From: Rhodocyclaceae bacterium | Lineage (GTDB): Bacteria; Pseudomonadota; Gammaproteobacteria; Burkholderiales; CAIKXV01 | Length of the DNA stretch: 64,000 bases | Direction of reading: 5' to 3' | Assembly (NCBI GenBank): GCA_020248265.1 | Contig: JADCHX010000004.1 | Location: 167,473-231,472 of the forward strand | Shown here: positions 43,550 through 52,257 of the stretch, piece by piece | Layout of the letters: every line of letters begins with the position of its first letter | Numbering within the stretch: position 1 is the first letter of the stretch | Notes under the pieces: generated by a model | The model's input: only the letters and a program-made list of their open reading frames with translations | Told to the model about the DNA's origin: nothing | Database searches by the model: none | Made by a program: the position numbers and the translations under genes

Positions 43550-43829
43550 GGAATGGACCCTCCTGATCATTTGGAAACCGGAAAGACCGGGTCGAGGACG
43601 CGAGTGGGAAGGCTTTCGGGGATGGCAACGCCTTGCCGCAAGCACACCGACTTCCGACGCATTATGGTTCAACATACGCACGCTCCTCAAGAAACGCAAT
43701 GCAGCGCCGATAACACAGTATTTTTTCGCGGTTGTACGCGGCACGTTGCAGGCCTTGCTGCTCGGCCCGACCGCGGCGGAACGTCGAGGTGGCGTCGACC
43801 GATCAGCTGCGGTAGGCGCTGCGCTCCGC

Positions 43830-45065
43830 TCAGACTACCCCGGCCCCCTGCAACCGCTCGAACTCCCCCTCCGCCATCCCCAGCCGCTCGATGTAGATCT
43901 CTCGGTTGTGCACCCCCATCGGTAACCCGGCGTACTCGATCCTGCCCGGCGTCTCCGACAACCGCGGCTGCACCGTCGGCATCCGCAGCTTGCCCAGCTC
44001 CGGGTCATCGATCTCGGTCAGTGCCCCGCGCGCGATCATGTGCGGATCTTCCGCCAGGTCCTTGAAGTCCGCGATCGGTGCGGCGGCCACTTCTGCCGCC
44101 AGCAGTGCCTTCATGCACTCGGCCTGCGTACGCTCGCCGACCCACGCCGACACCACCGTATCGACTGCGTCCACGTTCGTGAGTCGTGCCTGGTTCGTCG
44201 CGAACCGCTCGTCCTTCAGCAGCGCCGACTGCCCCATCACCGCGAACAGCCGCTCGGTGATCGCCTGTGTCGATCCTGCGATCGCCACCCACCGGTCGTC
44301 CTTCGTGCGGTAGGTGTTGCGCGGTGCCGATCCGGTCGTACGGTTGCCGTAGCGCTTGCCCGGCAGCCCGAGCTGGTCCCATGACACCGCGTGCCCGGTC
44401 AGTACCGTGTACAGCGTCTCGACCAGGCTGGTGTCGATCGACTGGCCGCGTCCGGTGCCTTTCGCGTCGCGCTGGTACAGCGCCAGCAGCACGCCGATCG
44501 TCGAGTACAGCGCGGCGACGGTGTCCGCGAGCGGGAAGGGTGGCAGGGTGGGCGGGCCGTCGGGCTGGCCGGTGATCTGGGCGAAGCCGCTCATCGCCTC
44601 GGCCAGCGTGCCGAAGCCGGGGCGGTCGCTGTACGGCCCGGTCTGGCCGAAACCAGACACGCGCACCATCACCAGCCCGGGGCTCAGTGCGCGCAGGCGT
44701 TCCTCGCCGAGGTTCCATTGCTCGAAGGTGCCGGCGCGAAAGCTCTCGATCACCACGTCGGCCTTCAGCGCCTCGACCAGCCGGCAGAACAGCTCCTGGC
44801 CCTCCGGCTTGCTCAGCGACAGGGTGATCGTCTTCTTGTTGCGCGACAGCTGCTTCCAGACCAGCGGCACGCCGCCCTTGTTGCGTCCGAAGTAGCGGCC
44901 CTGGTCTCCGCCGCGCGGGTTCTCGACCTTGATCACCTCGGCGCCGAAGTCGCCGAGGATCATCGCGATCGTCGGGCCAGCCACGACCTGTCCGCAGTCG
45001 AAGACCGTGATGCCGGAGAGCGGCAGAGCCGACGATGTGTCCTTGCGGAAATCGTTCTCAGCCAA
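43830..45065 (-). CDS. class III CoA-transferase (CaiB/BaiF family)
   Basis: 411-residue enzyme that moves CoA between carboxylates. Seen: LSGITVFDCGQVVAGPTIAMILGDFGAEVIKVE (CoA-binding start), SRNKKTITLSL, GFGQTGPYSDRPGFG and the catalytic aspartate D181 in FPLADTVAAL. The start appears to be the TTG at 45065, which overlaps the stop of the CitE-like gene, so the two are translated together. It probably activates an imported dicarboxylic acid as its CoA ester for cleavage by the CitE-like lyase. Confidence 0.92.
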   Translation of the reverse strand: MAENDFRKDTSSALPLSGITVFDCGQVVAGPTIAMILGDFGAEVIKVENPRGGDQGRYFGRNKGGVPLVWKQLSRNKKTITLSLSKPEGQELFCRLVEALKADVVIESFRAGTFEQWNLGEERLRALSPGLVMVRVSGFGQTGPYSDRPGFGTLAEAMSGFAQITGQPDGPPTLPPFPLADTVAALYSTIGVLLALYQRDAKGTGRGQSIDTSLVETLYTVLTGHAVSWDQLGLPGKRYGNRTTGSAPRNTYRTKDDRWVAIAGSTQAITERLFAVMGQSALLKDERFATNQARLTNVDAVDTVVSAWVGERTQAECMKALLAAEVAAAPIADFKDLAEDPHMIARGALTEIDDPELGKLRMPTVQPRLSETPGRIEYAGLPMGVHNREIYIERLGMAEGEFERLQGAGVV

Positions 45066-45957
45066 CGTCCTGTCCCCCGCGTTTCGCGCTGTCGCCCCAC
45101 GCCAGCACCCGTCGTGCCGTCTCGGCCATTGCATAGTCGATCATCGTGCCGCCGTCGATCGTGGTGGCGGCGGAGCCGCGTGCGACCGCTTCGTCGAACG
45201 CGACGATCACCCGCCGGTAGTAGTCGAGTTCCTTCTCGGTCGGGGTAAACACCTCGTTCACCAGCGCGACCTGGTTCGGATGGATGCACGACTTTCCGCG
45301 GTAGCCTAGGCGCCGCACCGCCTCGCAGCAGGTACGCAGACCCTCGGGGTCGCGGATCTTCGCGTAGGTGCCGTCGAGCACATGCTTCACGCCTGCCGCC
45401 TTTGCGGCGAGCAGTACATGTGAGCGCACGTAAAGCACCTCGTGGCCCTCGGGCGACCAGGTGTAGCCGAGATCCGCCTGCAGGTCGCCGTCCTGCGCGG
45501 TGCCGCAGCTCACGGCATTCACCCGCGGCGAGGCCGAACAGATGTCGAACGCGAACCAGCAGCCGCGCGCGGTCTCCAGGCTCGGCGTGATGCGTACCGT
45601 TCCTTCGGGGATGCCGTGCTTCTTCTCGAGCGCGGTGATCATCCGGTCGACTTCGCGCACCGTGTGCGCACTGTCGGTCATCGCCAGCCGCACCACCGAA
45701 AGACCAGGGCGTACGATCGCGTCGAGGTCTGCCTCCAGCAGGCCAGTGCCGATCGCGTTCACCCTCACGTAGAGCACGTTCGATGCGCCCTGGCTCGCGA
45801 TGAAGTCCTGCGCGATGCCGCGTGCACGGTCCTTCTCGGCGACCGGCACCGAGTCCTCCAGGTCGATGATCAGGGCGTCGGCACCGCTTTTCGGTGCCTT
45901 GGCCAGCATGTCGGGCCTGTTGCCCGGTACGAACAGCAGGCTGCGTGGGCCGCTCAT
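45058..45957 (-). CDS. HpcH/HpaI aldolase/citrate lyase (CitE-like) family protein
   Basis: 299-residue TIM-barrel lyase of the CitE/malyl-CoA lyase group. Motifs: RSLLFVPGNRPDMLAKA, ALIIDLEDSVPVAEKDRAR (Mg-binding Glu/Asp region), YVRVNAIGTG (Arg for the carboxylate), ITPSLETARG, and the C-terminal KSCIHPNQVALVNEVFTPT. It probably cleaves a 3-hydroxyacyl-CoA made with the coupled CoA-transferase. It starts 25 bp after a Bug gene, giving an operon of transporter component, lyase and transferase. Confidence 0.92.
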   Translation of the reverse strand: MSGPRSLLFVPGNRPDMLAKAPKSGADALIIDLEDSVPVAEKDRARGIAQDFIASQGASNVLYVRVNAIGTGLLEADLDAIVRPGLSVVRLAMTDSAHTVREVDRMITALEKKHGIPEGTVRITPSLETARGCWFAFDICSASPRVNAVSCGTAQDGDLQADLGYTWSPEGHEVLYVRSHVLLAAKAAGVKHVLDGTYAKIRDPEGLRTCCEAVRRLGYRGKSCIHPNQVALVNEVFTPTEKELDYYRRVIVAFDEAVARGSAATTIDGGTMIDYAMAETARRVLAWGDSAKRGGQDVG

Positions 45958-45982
45958 CGTTCGACTGCCCTGCGTCGGCCGC

Positions 45983-46969
45983 TCACTCTGCGGTGAGCCC
46001 GGTGGCCTGCACGACCTTGCGCCATTTCTGCACCTCCGACTTCACGAACTCCAGGAAGGGACCGGGTGGATCGCCGATCACCGAATAGCCGACATCGGTC
46101 AGCCGCCGCGCGATGTCCTCGCGCCTGAGCGCGGCCGTGGTCGCTGCATGCAGCGCGTTGATCACCTCGACCGGCGTGCCCGAGGGCACCATCGACCCGT
46201 GCCAGAAGCCGGATTCTGCGCCGGGGAAGCCCGCCTCGGCGATCGTCGGTACCTCGGGCATCACCGGGATACGCCGGTCGCTCATCGCTGCGATCGCGCG
46301 CAGGCGGCCGGTCTTCACATGCGGCAGCGACGAGGCGAGCGGCGCAAAGTACACCGACGTCTCGCCGCTCACCATCGCGTTGATCGCCTCGCCGCCGCCG
46401 CGGTAGGGCACATGCAGCAGGTTGGTGCCGGTGACGTAGCGGAACAGTTCGCCGCCGATGAAGGTCGGCGACCCGGCGCCAGCGGACGCATAGTTGATGG
46501 CCCCCGGCCGCGCCCTGGCCAGCGCGACCAGCTGCTTCGCGTTCTTCACCGGCAGCGACGGATGCACCACGAGCAACGCCGGCGACGAGCCGAGGTTGGT
46601 GACCGCAGCGAAATCGCGCAGCAGGTCGTAGCCGAGCTTCTTGTAGAGGCTCATGTTCACGCCGTGGCTGAAGTTGGCCTGCAGCACGGTGTAGCCGTCC
46701 TTCGGCGCCTTGGCCACGAACTCGGCGGCGATGTTGCCGGCGGCGCCTGCGCGGTTCTCGACCACCACGGTCTGCCCCGTCACCTGTGCCAGGCCGTTGG
46801 TGACGATGCGCCCGACGGTATCTGCGCCGGAGCCGGCCGAGGTCGGGACGATCCAGCGAATGGGCTTGACCGGGTACGGGTCGGCGGCATCAACCGTACC
46901 AGCCATCATCAGGGGCAGCGGGAGCAGGGCCGCGCTGCAGCCGTATCGAATCCAGTCGTGGATCGCCAT
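45983..46969 (-). CDS. Bug/TctC-family solute-binding protein
   Basis: 328-residue periplasmic binding protein. The ATG at 46969 has GGAGGAGG upstream; the open frame reaches further back but is not family-like. The signal peptide ends GTVDAADP. Motifs: IRWIVPTSAGSGADTVG, ENRAGAAGNIA, KDGYTVLQA and HVPYRGGGEA. First gene of the operon with the CitE-like lyase and CoA-transferase. Confidence 0.93.
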   Translation of the reverse strand: MAIHDWIRYGCSAALLPLPLMMAGTVDAADPYPVKPIRWIVPTSAGSGADTVGRIVTNGLAQVTGQTVVVENRAGAAGNIAAEFVAKAPKDGYTVLQANFSHGVNMSLYKKLGYDLLRDFAAVTNLGSSPALLVVHPSLPVKNAKQLVALARARPGAINYASAGAGSPTFIGGELFRYVTGTNLLHVPYRGGGEAINAMVSGETSVYFAPLASSLPHVKTGRLRAIAAMSDRRIPVMPEVPTIAEAGFPGAESGFWHGSMVPSGTPVEVINALHAATTAALRREDIARRLTDVGYSVIGDPPGPFLEFVKSEVQKWRKVVQATGLTAE

Positions 46970-47115
46970 CGAACCGCTCCTCCTCCAGGTGTATCCGGGT
47001 GGTGCCCGGGCGCGTCGGCCTGCCGAGGCGCCGAGTCGCTCTGAACGGCCGAGGGTAGTGCGAGTGCGGGCGGGAGGGAAGGGGCATAATGCGGCGGGCA
47101 CGCAGAGGAGGATGC

Positions 47116-47148
47116 ATGGCCAGATCACGCGAGAAGCCGTCCCGATGA
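47116..47148 (+). CDS. 10-codon leader ORF coupled to the lyase gene
   Basis: ATG at 47116 with GAGGAGG ideally spaced encodes MARSREKPSR and stops at TGA 47146-47148. That stop overlaps the lyase ATG at 47145 (ATGA). The lyase ATG itself has only a weak ribosome site, so its translation may depend on this leader. The alternative is that the ribosome site served an older start and the reading frame was later shifted. Confidence 0.4.
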   Translation: MARSREKPSR

Positions 47149-48572
47149 GCGGCGACCTGAATCAATCGTTCCGCGGTGGCGGCCGCTCTGTCGAGTTCCT
47201 CGACGAGATCAACGCTGCCTCGCTGGTCGCACTGGTCGAGGCGGGCGTGCTGCCTGCCGACGCCGGCGGGCGCATCGCACGCGCCATCGCCGAGCTGCGC
47301 GCACGCGATGCCAAGGCAGCGCCGAGGACGACCGCCGACTACCTCGACTACGAACCCCGGCTGGTCGAGATCGGCGGCGCGGAGGCCTCGCGATTGCACA
47401 CCGGACGCAGCCGGCAGGACCTCGCGTCGACGCTGGCGCGGATGAACCTGCGCGACGGCCTGCTGCGCGAGATCGACGCATTGTGCGCGGCGCGCGAAGC
47501 GGTGCTCACCGTCGCGAAAGGCCACGCGCGTACGATCATCCCGACCTTCACGCACGGCGTTCAGGCGCAACCCACCACGTATGCCCACTACCTGCTCGCG
47601 GTGAGTGCCATGCTTGCCCGCAACACCGAGCGGCTGTGCGAGGCATGGGCCCGGGTCAATGTCAGCCCGCTGGGCACGGCCGCACTGGCGACCTCCAGCT
47701 TTCCGATCGATCGCGATCGGCTCGCGGAACTCCTGGGCTTCGACGCGCTGGTCGTCAACGCCTATGACGCCAACCAGCTCGCCAGCGTCGACTGTGCGAT
47801 GGAAGTGGCCTGCGCGCTGCAGATCCTCGCCGTGCAGGCCGGCCAGTTCGCGCAGGACGTCCATGCACCGTATGCGAGTCCGCGCCCCTGGCTGCAGCTG
47901 CGCACCGGCGCGCTCACTGGCGTGAGCAGCATCATGCCGCAGAAGCGCAACCCGGCTGCGATCGAGCAGCTGCGCGCGCAGGCCAGCCTGCTGCTGGTCG
48001 AGCTGCAGTCGGTGGCGATGCTCTCGCACAACGTGCGCACCGGGATGTTCGACTACCGCATGTACGATCCGGTGCCGAGCGTGCGGCCCGTCGCGGTGAT
48101 CGACCTGATCGCCAGGGTGGTCGAGGGCCTCGTGGTGGATCCCGAGCGTGCGCTGGCCGAGGTGCGCGAGGACTACTCGACGACCACCGAGATCGCCGAC
48201 ACGCTGGCCCGGCTCGAAGTGCCGTTCCGCACCGGCCATCACTACGCATCGCTGCTCACCGACCACGGCCGCAGCCGGGGCCTGCAGCTGCACGAGATCG
48301 CTTTCGCGGACGCGCAGCGGATCTACCTGGAGCAGACCGGCACGCCGCTGCCGCTCGACGAGGCGAAGTTCCGGGAAGCGATCAGCCCCGAGTACATGGT
48401 GTTCGGGCGGCTCGGGCGCGGTGGCCCGCAGCCGACCGAGGTGCAGTCCATGCAGGACGAGCAGGCGGACGCGGTTGCGGCCACGCGGCGCTGGCTCGAT
48501 ACGGTGCGGTCCCGGCTTGCGCGGGCGAGCCGGTTGCGGGGAGCCGCGTTTGCCAGCATCGCTGCTGGCTGA
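47145..48572 (+). CDS. argininosuccinate lyase/fumarase-superfamily lyase
   Basis: 475-residue lyase of the aspartase/fumarase/argininosuccinate lyase superfamily, which releases a fumarate-like alkene. Signature loop SSIMPQKRNP at 261-270. RLHTGRSRQD (84-92) corresponds to the ArgH HTGRSRND motif with Asn changed to Gln. FTHGVQAQPTTYAHY holds the conserved substrate region. The Asn-to-Gln change and pairing with a Bug protein argue for a catabolic aminocarboxylate lyase rather than arginine biosynthesis. An in-frame ATG at 47112 is an alternative start, but its ribosome site is too close. Confidence 0.85.
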   Translation: MSGDLNQSFRGGGRSVEFLDEINAASLVALVEAGVLPADAGGRIARAIAELRARDAKAAPRTTADYLDYEPRLVEIGGAEASRLHTGRSRQDLASTLARMNLRDGLLREIDALCAAREAVLTVAKGHARTIIPTFTHGVQAQPTTYAHYLLAVSAMLARNTERLCEAWARVNVSPLGTAALATSSFPIDRDRLAELLGFDALVVNAYDANQLASVDCAMEVACALQILAVQAGQFAQDVHAPYASPRPWLQLRTGALTGVSSIMPQKRNPAAIEQLRAQASLLLVELQSVAMLSHNVRTGMFDYRMYDPVPSVRPVAVIDLIARVVEGLVVDPERALAEVREDYSTTTEIADTLARLEVPFRTGHHYASLLTDHGRSRGLQLHEIAFADAQRIYLEQTGTPLPLDEAKFREAISPEYMVFGRLGRGGPQPTEVQSMQDEQADAVAATRRWLDTVRSRLARASRLRGAAFASIAAG

Positions 48573-48592
48573 ATATCAGGAGATCAGCACCG

Positions 48593-49600
48593 ATGAAGAG
48601 GTCAGTCCCGATGCGTGAAGACTCGCCGATCGTGCGGTTTCGCGTGGCACGCGTGCTCGCGGCAGTCTTCCTTGCAACCGCGGCCGGCGGCGCGTTCTCG
48701 CAATCATGGCCGGCCAAGCCGGTGCGGTTGATCCTGCCCTATGGTCCGGGCGGCGGCAGCGATGTCGTTGCGCGTCCGCTCGGGCATCACCTGTCGCAGC
48801 GGCTCGGCCAGCAGTTCCTGGTCGACAACCGCGGCGGGGCCAACGGCAACATCGCGATGGAGATGGTCGCGCGAGCACCGGCCGACGGCTACACGCTGGG
48901 GCTGGCGCTGACCGCCCAGCTTGCGATCAATCCTTTCCTCTACACGAAGATCCCGTACGACCCGGTGAAGGACTTCACACCGGTCACGCTTCTGGGCTCC
49001 GCGCCGTACTTCCTCTCGGTCAGCAAGGGCACGCCGGCGAACACGGTCGAGGAGTTCCTGAGGCTCGCCCGCGCGAAGCCCGGTGCGATGACCTACGGCT
49101 CGACGGGCAACGGCAGTGGCCTGCACCTGTCGATGGAACTGCTCAAGACGATGACTGGCATCGACATCGTGCACGCACCGTACAAGAGCGCCGGTGCCGC
49201 GATGACCGACATGCTGGGCGAGCAGTTGCAGGCGATGTTCGTGAGCTATGGCGCCGGCGTCGGGCACTTCAAGGCGGGTCGCGTGCGTCCGCTGGGTGCC
49301 ACCACCGTGCAGCGCTCGAAGGCACTGCCGGAGGTGCCGACCATCGCAGAGGCCGGCGTGAAGGGCTACGAGTCGAGCGTCTGGTATGCGCTGCTTGCGC
49401 CGCGCGGCACGCCGCCGGAGATCGTGCGGCGGCTGCACACCGAGATCGTCTCCCTGCTCAAGGGCGAGCTCGGTGCGCAGTTCGAAGCCGATGGCATCAC
49501 GCCCTCTGGCGCGGGGCCGGAACAGCTCGCCGCGTTCGTGCGCAGCGAGAGCCAGAAATGGGGCAAGGTGGTGAAGCAGTCGGGGGCGAAGCTGGATTAG
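48593..49600 (+). CDS. Bug/TctC-family solute-binding protein
   Basis: 335-residue periplasmic binding protein, 20 bp after the lyase gene. The signal region ends GAFSQSW. Motifs: VRLILPYGPGGGSDVVA, DNRGGANGNIA, ADGYTLGLA and HAPYKSAGAA. The usual HVPYKG reads HAPYKS here, a small change next to the ligand loop. The ligand is likely the lyase substrate. Confidence 0.92.
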   Translation: MKRSVPMREDSPIVRFRVARVLAAVFLATAAGGAFSQSWPAKPVRLILPYGPGGGSDVVARPLGHHLSQRLGQQFLVDNRGGANGNIAMEMVARAPADGYTLGLALTAQLAINPFLYTKIPYDPVKDFTPVTLLGSAPYFLSVSKGTPANTVEEFLRLARAKPGAMTYGSTGNGSGLHLSMELLKTMTGIDIVHAPYKSAGAAMTDMLGEQLQAMFVSYGAGVGHFKAGRVRPLGATTVQRSKALPEVPTIAEAGVKGYESSVWYALLAPRGTPPEIVRRLHTEIVSLLKGELGAQFEADGITPSGAGPEQLAAFVRSESQKWGKVVKQSGAKLD

Positions 49601-49625
49601 CGCGTCCCTCCGGTCGCGTCGGTCG

Positions 49626-49703
49626 ATGAAGTCGGTCGGCATCGCGGAGCTGCACCGGCGCGCGGTGATCGAGATCAATGGCGAGTTCGAACTGGCGCCC
49701 TGA
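49626..49703 (+). pseudogene. Phd/YefM-like antitoxin N-terminal remnant
   Basis: 25-codon frame starting MKSVGIAEL, the usual opening of Phd/YefM-type antitoxins (normally 75-90 residues), then RRAVIEINGEFELAP and stop. There is no ribosome site and no toxin beside it. It could be a chance match. It has the same length as the remnant at 2879-2956. Confidence 0.3.
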
Positions 49704-49751
49704 GTCGTCGCGCCGCTCGCGCGGTGGCCCTGCGCAGGAAGCTGCGGGCGA

Positions 49752-52124
49752 TCAGCGCGACCGCGTGCGGCAGGCGTCCACCAGTGCCCAGAGGCGCGAA
49801 GGCGGCAGCGGCAGGTCGGTCACCGAGACGCCGAGCGGGGCGAGCGCGGCCGACACGGCGTTGGCGATCACGCCGCCGACGGGGATGATGCCGCCTTCGC
49901 CGGCACCCTTCGCGCCGAGCGGGTTGTGCGGCGACGGATGGTTCTCCAGTGCGACGATGCGGATCGTCGGGAAGCAGGCTGCGGTCGGCAGCAGGTAGTC
50001 GGCGAGCGACCCGGTCTGCAGCTGCCCTTCGGCGTCGTACACCAGCCGCTCGAGAAACACACCGCCGAGTCCCTGCACGATCGCGCCGATGGCCTGGCCC
50101 TCCAGCGTGCGCGGGTTGATGATCCGCCCGACATCCTCGACCGCGACATAGTCGAGCACCTCGACGCTGCCGGTGCGCGGATCGACCGCGACATGTGCGG
50201 CATGGGCGCCGTAGCTGTAGGTGCGGTTCGTGCTGGAGAAAGTGCCGTGTGCGACCAGCCCGCCCAGCGGTGCGTGGTGGCTTGCAACCGCTGCCAGCGC
50301 AAGCGAGCGGCCATCGGCCGCGACGATGCGGTCACCGCCGCTGATCGTGAGTTCGGTTGCCGCGCAGCCCAGCAGTGCCGCGGCGGCCGATGCGATCATG
50401 TCCTTGAGCTGCCGTGCGGCCATCACGATCGCCGAGCCGCCCATCGCAGTGCTGCGCGAGCTGTAGCTGCCGAAGCCTTCGCGCACGCCGGTGGTCGAGC
50501 CATGGAATACGCCGCGGATCGCGGTCAGCGGCCGATCGAGTGCGTCGGCGGCGATCTGGGCGAACACGGTCTCGAGCCCCTGCCCGACCAGCGAGGCGCC
50601 GGTGAAGACCGCGACCCGTCCATCGGCCTCGAGCACGAGGCGTGCCCCTTCGCGCGGCCCCGCGGCGCCGCCCTCGATATAGCAGCCCACGCCGATGCCG
50701 TGCCGGCGGCCGTCGATCTCGCGGCCGTTCAGTTCCGACTTGCGCGTCCAGTCGAACACCTGCAGGCAACGGTCGAGTGTCTGTGCATAGTCGCCGCTGT
50801 CGGTGGCGGTATCCGCCCTCCAGGGCAGCAGCGTGGGCAGCGCCCAGGGCATCTCGTCGCTGCGCAGCAGGTTGCGCCGGCGGAACGCGACACGGTCCAG
50901 GCCGAGTTCGCCGGCCACGATATCGAACAGCCGCTCGCGGAAGAAGTCGGTCTCGAAGCGCCCCGGGCCGCGGTAGGGACCGGACGGTGTCTTGTTCGTC
51001 ACGCGCACGTCGACCGACAGTGCGACCACGGGCACCCGGTAGGGCCCGGTCGCCACCTGCGCGAGGTTGCGCGACTGTGCGAGGCCGGTGGTGCGCAGGT
51101 AGGCGCCGACATCGGTGGCGGCGCGGCCGCGCAGCGCGAGCAGCCTGCCGTCGAGCGTGCAGGCCACTTCGAGTTCGCAGTCCGCCTCGCGTGCATGGTT
51201 CGCGGCGATCAGGTTCTCGCGCCGGTCCTCGATCCACTTGACCGGCCGGCCGCAGCGCAGCGCTGCGAACGGCACCAGGAAGTCTTCGGGATAGAACTCG
51301 CCGCGCTGGCCGAAGGCGCCGCCGGTATCGCCCTCGATCAGGTCGATGCCGTCTTCCGGTAGCCCGAGCAGCCCGGCCAGGATGCGCCGGTTGGCGAACG
51401 GCATCTTCGCTGCGCCCGAGACCACCAGCCTGCCGCTGCCGGCATCGCGTCGGGCGAGCAGGCCGCGCGTCTCGATCGGTGCCGCGAAATGGCGATGCAC
51501 GCTGAAGCGCTCTCGACGCACGTACGGTGCTGACTGGAACAGTGCGTCTGCTCCCGGCGCATCTCCGCGCACGGCGTCGAGGCGTACGACCCTGTTGCTG
51601 CCAGCCGTCTCGGCCAGCAGCACCCGGTCATCGGTGTCCAGCCCGCCATCGACCACTGCCGGCAGCGTTTCGATCTCGACCACGATCGCGTCGAGTGCAT
51701 CCTCGGCCAGCGCCTGCGTGTCGGCCACCACCACGGCCAGCGGCTCGCCCACGTAGCGCACCCTTCGCTCGGCGATCACCGGCTGCAGGAAGGGCTCCGC
51801 CTCGGGCAGCGGGTCGAGCAGCATCGGGATGCGCGGCATCGTGCCGCGGCCCGGCCCGGCGATGCCGTCGATCACGTCCGCGGCGGCGAATGCATCGTGC
51901 ACGCCCGGCATCGCGCGCGCAGCCGTCACGTCGACGCGCAGCAGCCGTCCGTGCGCGACCGCGCTGCGCAGCACCACGGCGTGCAGCATGCCGGGCAGGT
52001 GCAGGTCGTCGGCGAAGGCGCCCGCGCCACGCAGCAGCCTTGCATCCTCGACACGATCGATGCCCTGGCCGATCAGCCGTGCCTGCGTGACGGTGGAGCC
52101 ACTGAAGGGTGCCGGGTCGTTCAA
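49752..52124 (-). CDS. xanthine dehydrogenase-family molybdopterin-binding subunit
   Basis: 790-residue large subunit of a molybdenum hydroxylase (xanthine oxidase/CO dehydrogenase family). Seen: IGQGIDRVEDARLLRGAGAFADD, VRYVGEPLAVVVADT, the cofactor loops GGAFGQRGEF and SGPYRGPGRFE, GQGLETVFAQIAAD, and the catalytic Glu in GAKGAGEGG near the C-terminus. AGGAGG lies nine bases before a TTG at 52124, which I take as start. The usual FAD and 2Fe-2S subunits are absent on both sides, so electron-transfer partners must be encoded elsewhere. Confidence 0.9.
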   Translation of the reverse strand: MNDPAPFSGSTVTQARLIGQGIDRVEDARLLRGAGAFADDLHLPGMLHAVVLRSAVAHGRLLRVDVTAARAMPGVHDAFAAADVIDGIAGPGRGTMPRIPMLLDPLPEAEPFLQPVIAERRVRYVGEPLAVVVADTQALAEDALDAIVVEIETLPAVVDGGLDTDDRVLLAETAGSNRVVRLDAVRGDAPGADALFQSAPYVRRERFSVHRHFAAPIETRGLLARRDAGSGRLVVSGAAKMPFANRRILAGLLGLPEDGIDLIEGDTGGAFGQRGEFYPEDFLVPFAALRCGRPVKWIEDRRENLIAANHAREADCELEVACTLDGRLLALRGRAATDVGAYLRTTGLAQSRNLAQVATGPYRVPVVALSVDVRVTNKTPSGPYRGPGRFETDFFRERLFDIVAGELGLDRVAFRRRNLLRSDEMPWALPTLLPWRADTATDSGDYAQTLDRCLQVFDWTRKSELNGREIDGRRHGIGVGCYIEGGAAGPREGARLVLEADGRVAVFTGASLVGQGLETVFAQIAADALDRPLTAIRGVFHGSTTGVREGFGSYSSRSTAMGGSAIVMAARQLKDMIASAAAALLGCAATELTISGGDRIVAADGRSLALAAVASHHAPLGGLVAHGTFSSTNRTYSYGAHAAHVAVDPRTGSVEVLDYVAVEDVGRIINPRTLEGQAIGAIVQGLGGVFLERLVYDAEGQLQTGSLADYLLPTAACFPTIRIVALENHPSPHNPLGAKGAGEGGIIPVGGVIANAVSAALAPLGVSVTDLPLPPSRLWALVDACRTRSR

Positions 52125-52230
52125 CTGCGGTTGCCTCCTGAGTGTTGCCGAGTATGCCAGTGGCGGCGGTTGCAGCCGGGGCTCGCCATTGACAAGGGAT
52201 GGAGGCTCGGTCAGCCTCGCAGCGGTGCCT

Positions 52231-52256
52231 GCGAGGGGAATGCGCGAGGGGAATGC
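52231..52256. repeat. duplicated ribosome site, GCGAGGGGAATGC x2
   Basis: The 13-bp unit occurs at 52231-52243 and 52244-52256, immediately ahead of the hydrolase ATG at 52258. Each copy carries a GAGGGGA ribosome site, and the first also carries an in-frame ATG (52240). Confidence 0.7.
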
Positions 52257-52257
52257 G

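Noticed and set aside
43550-43829. Possible riboswitch or second-messenger aptamer in the pilus operon leader
   Set aside because: Slightly AT-richer and long enough, but I could not find a paired core matching a known aptamer. An upstream in-frame ATG with GAGGAG would only add a non-signal extension to the pilin.
47145-48572. Biosynthetic argininosuccinate lyase (argH)
   Set aside because: The HTGRSRND motif has Gln for Asn, no arginine genes are nearby, and it is paired with a Bug transporter protein.
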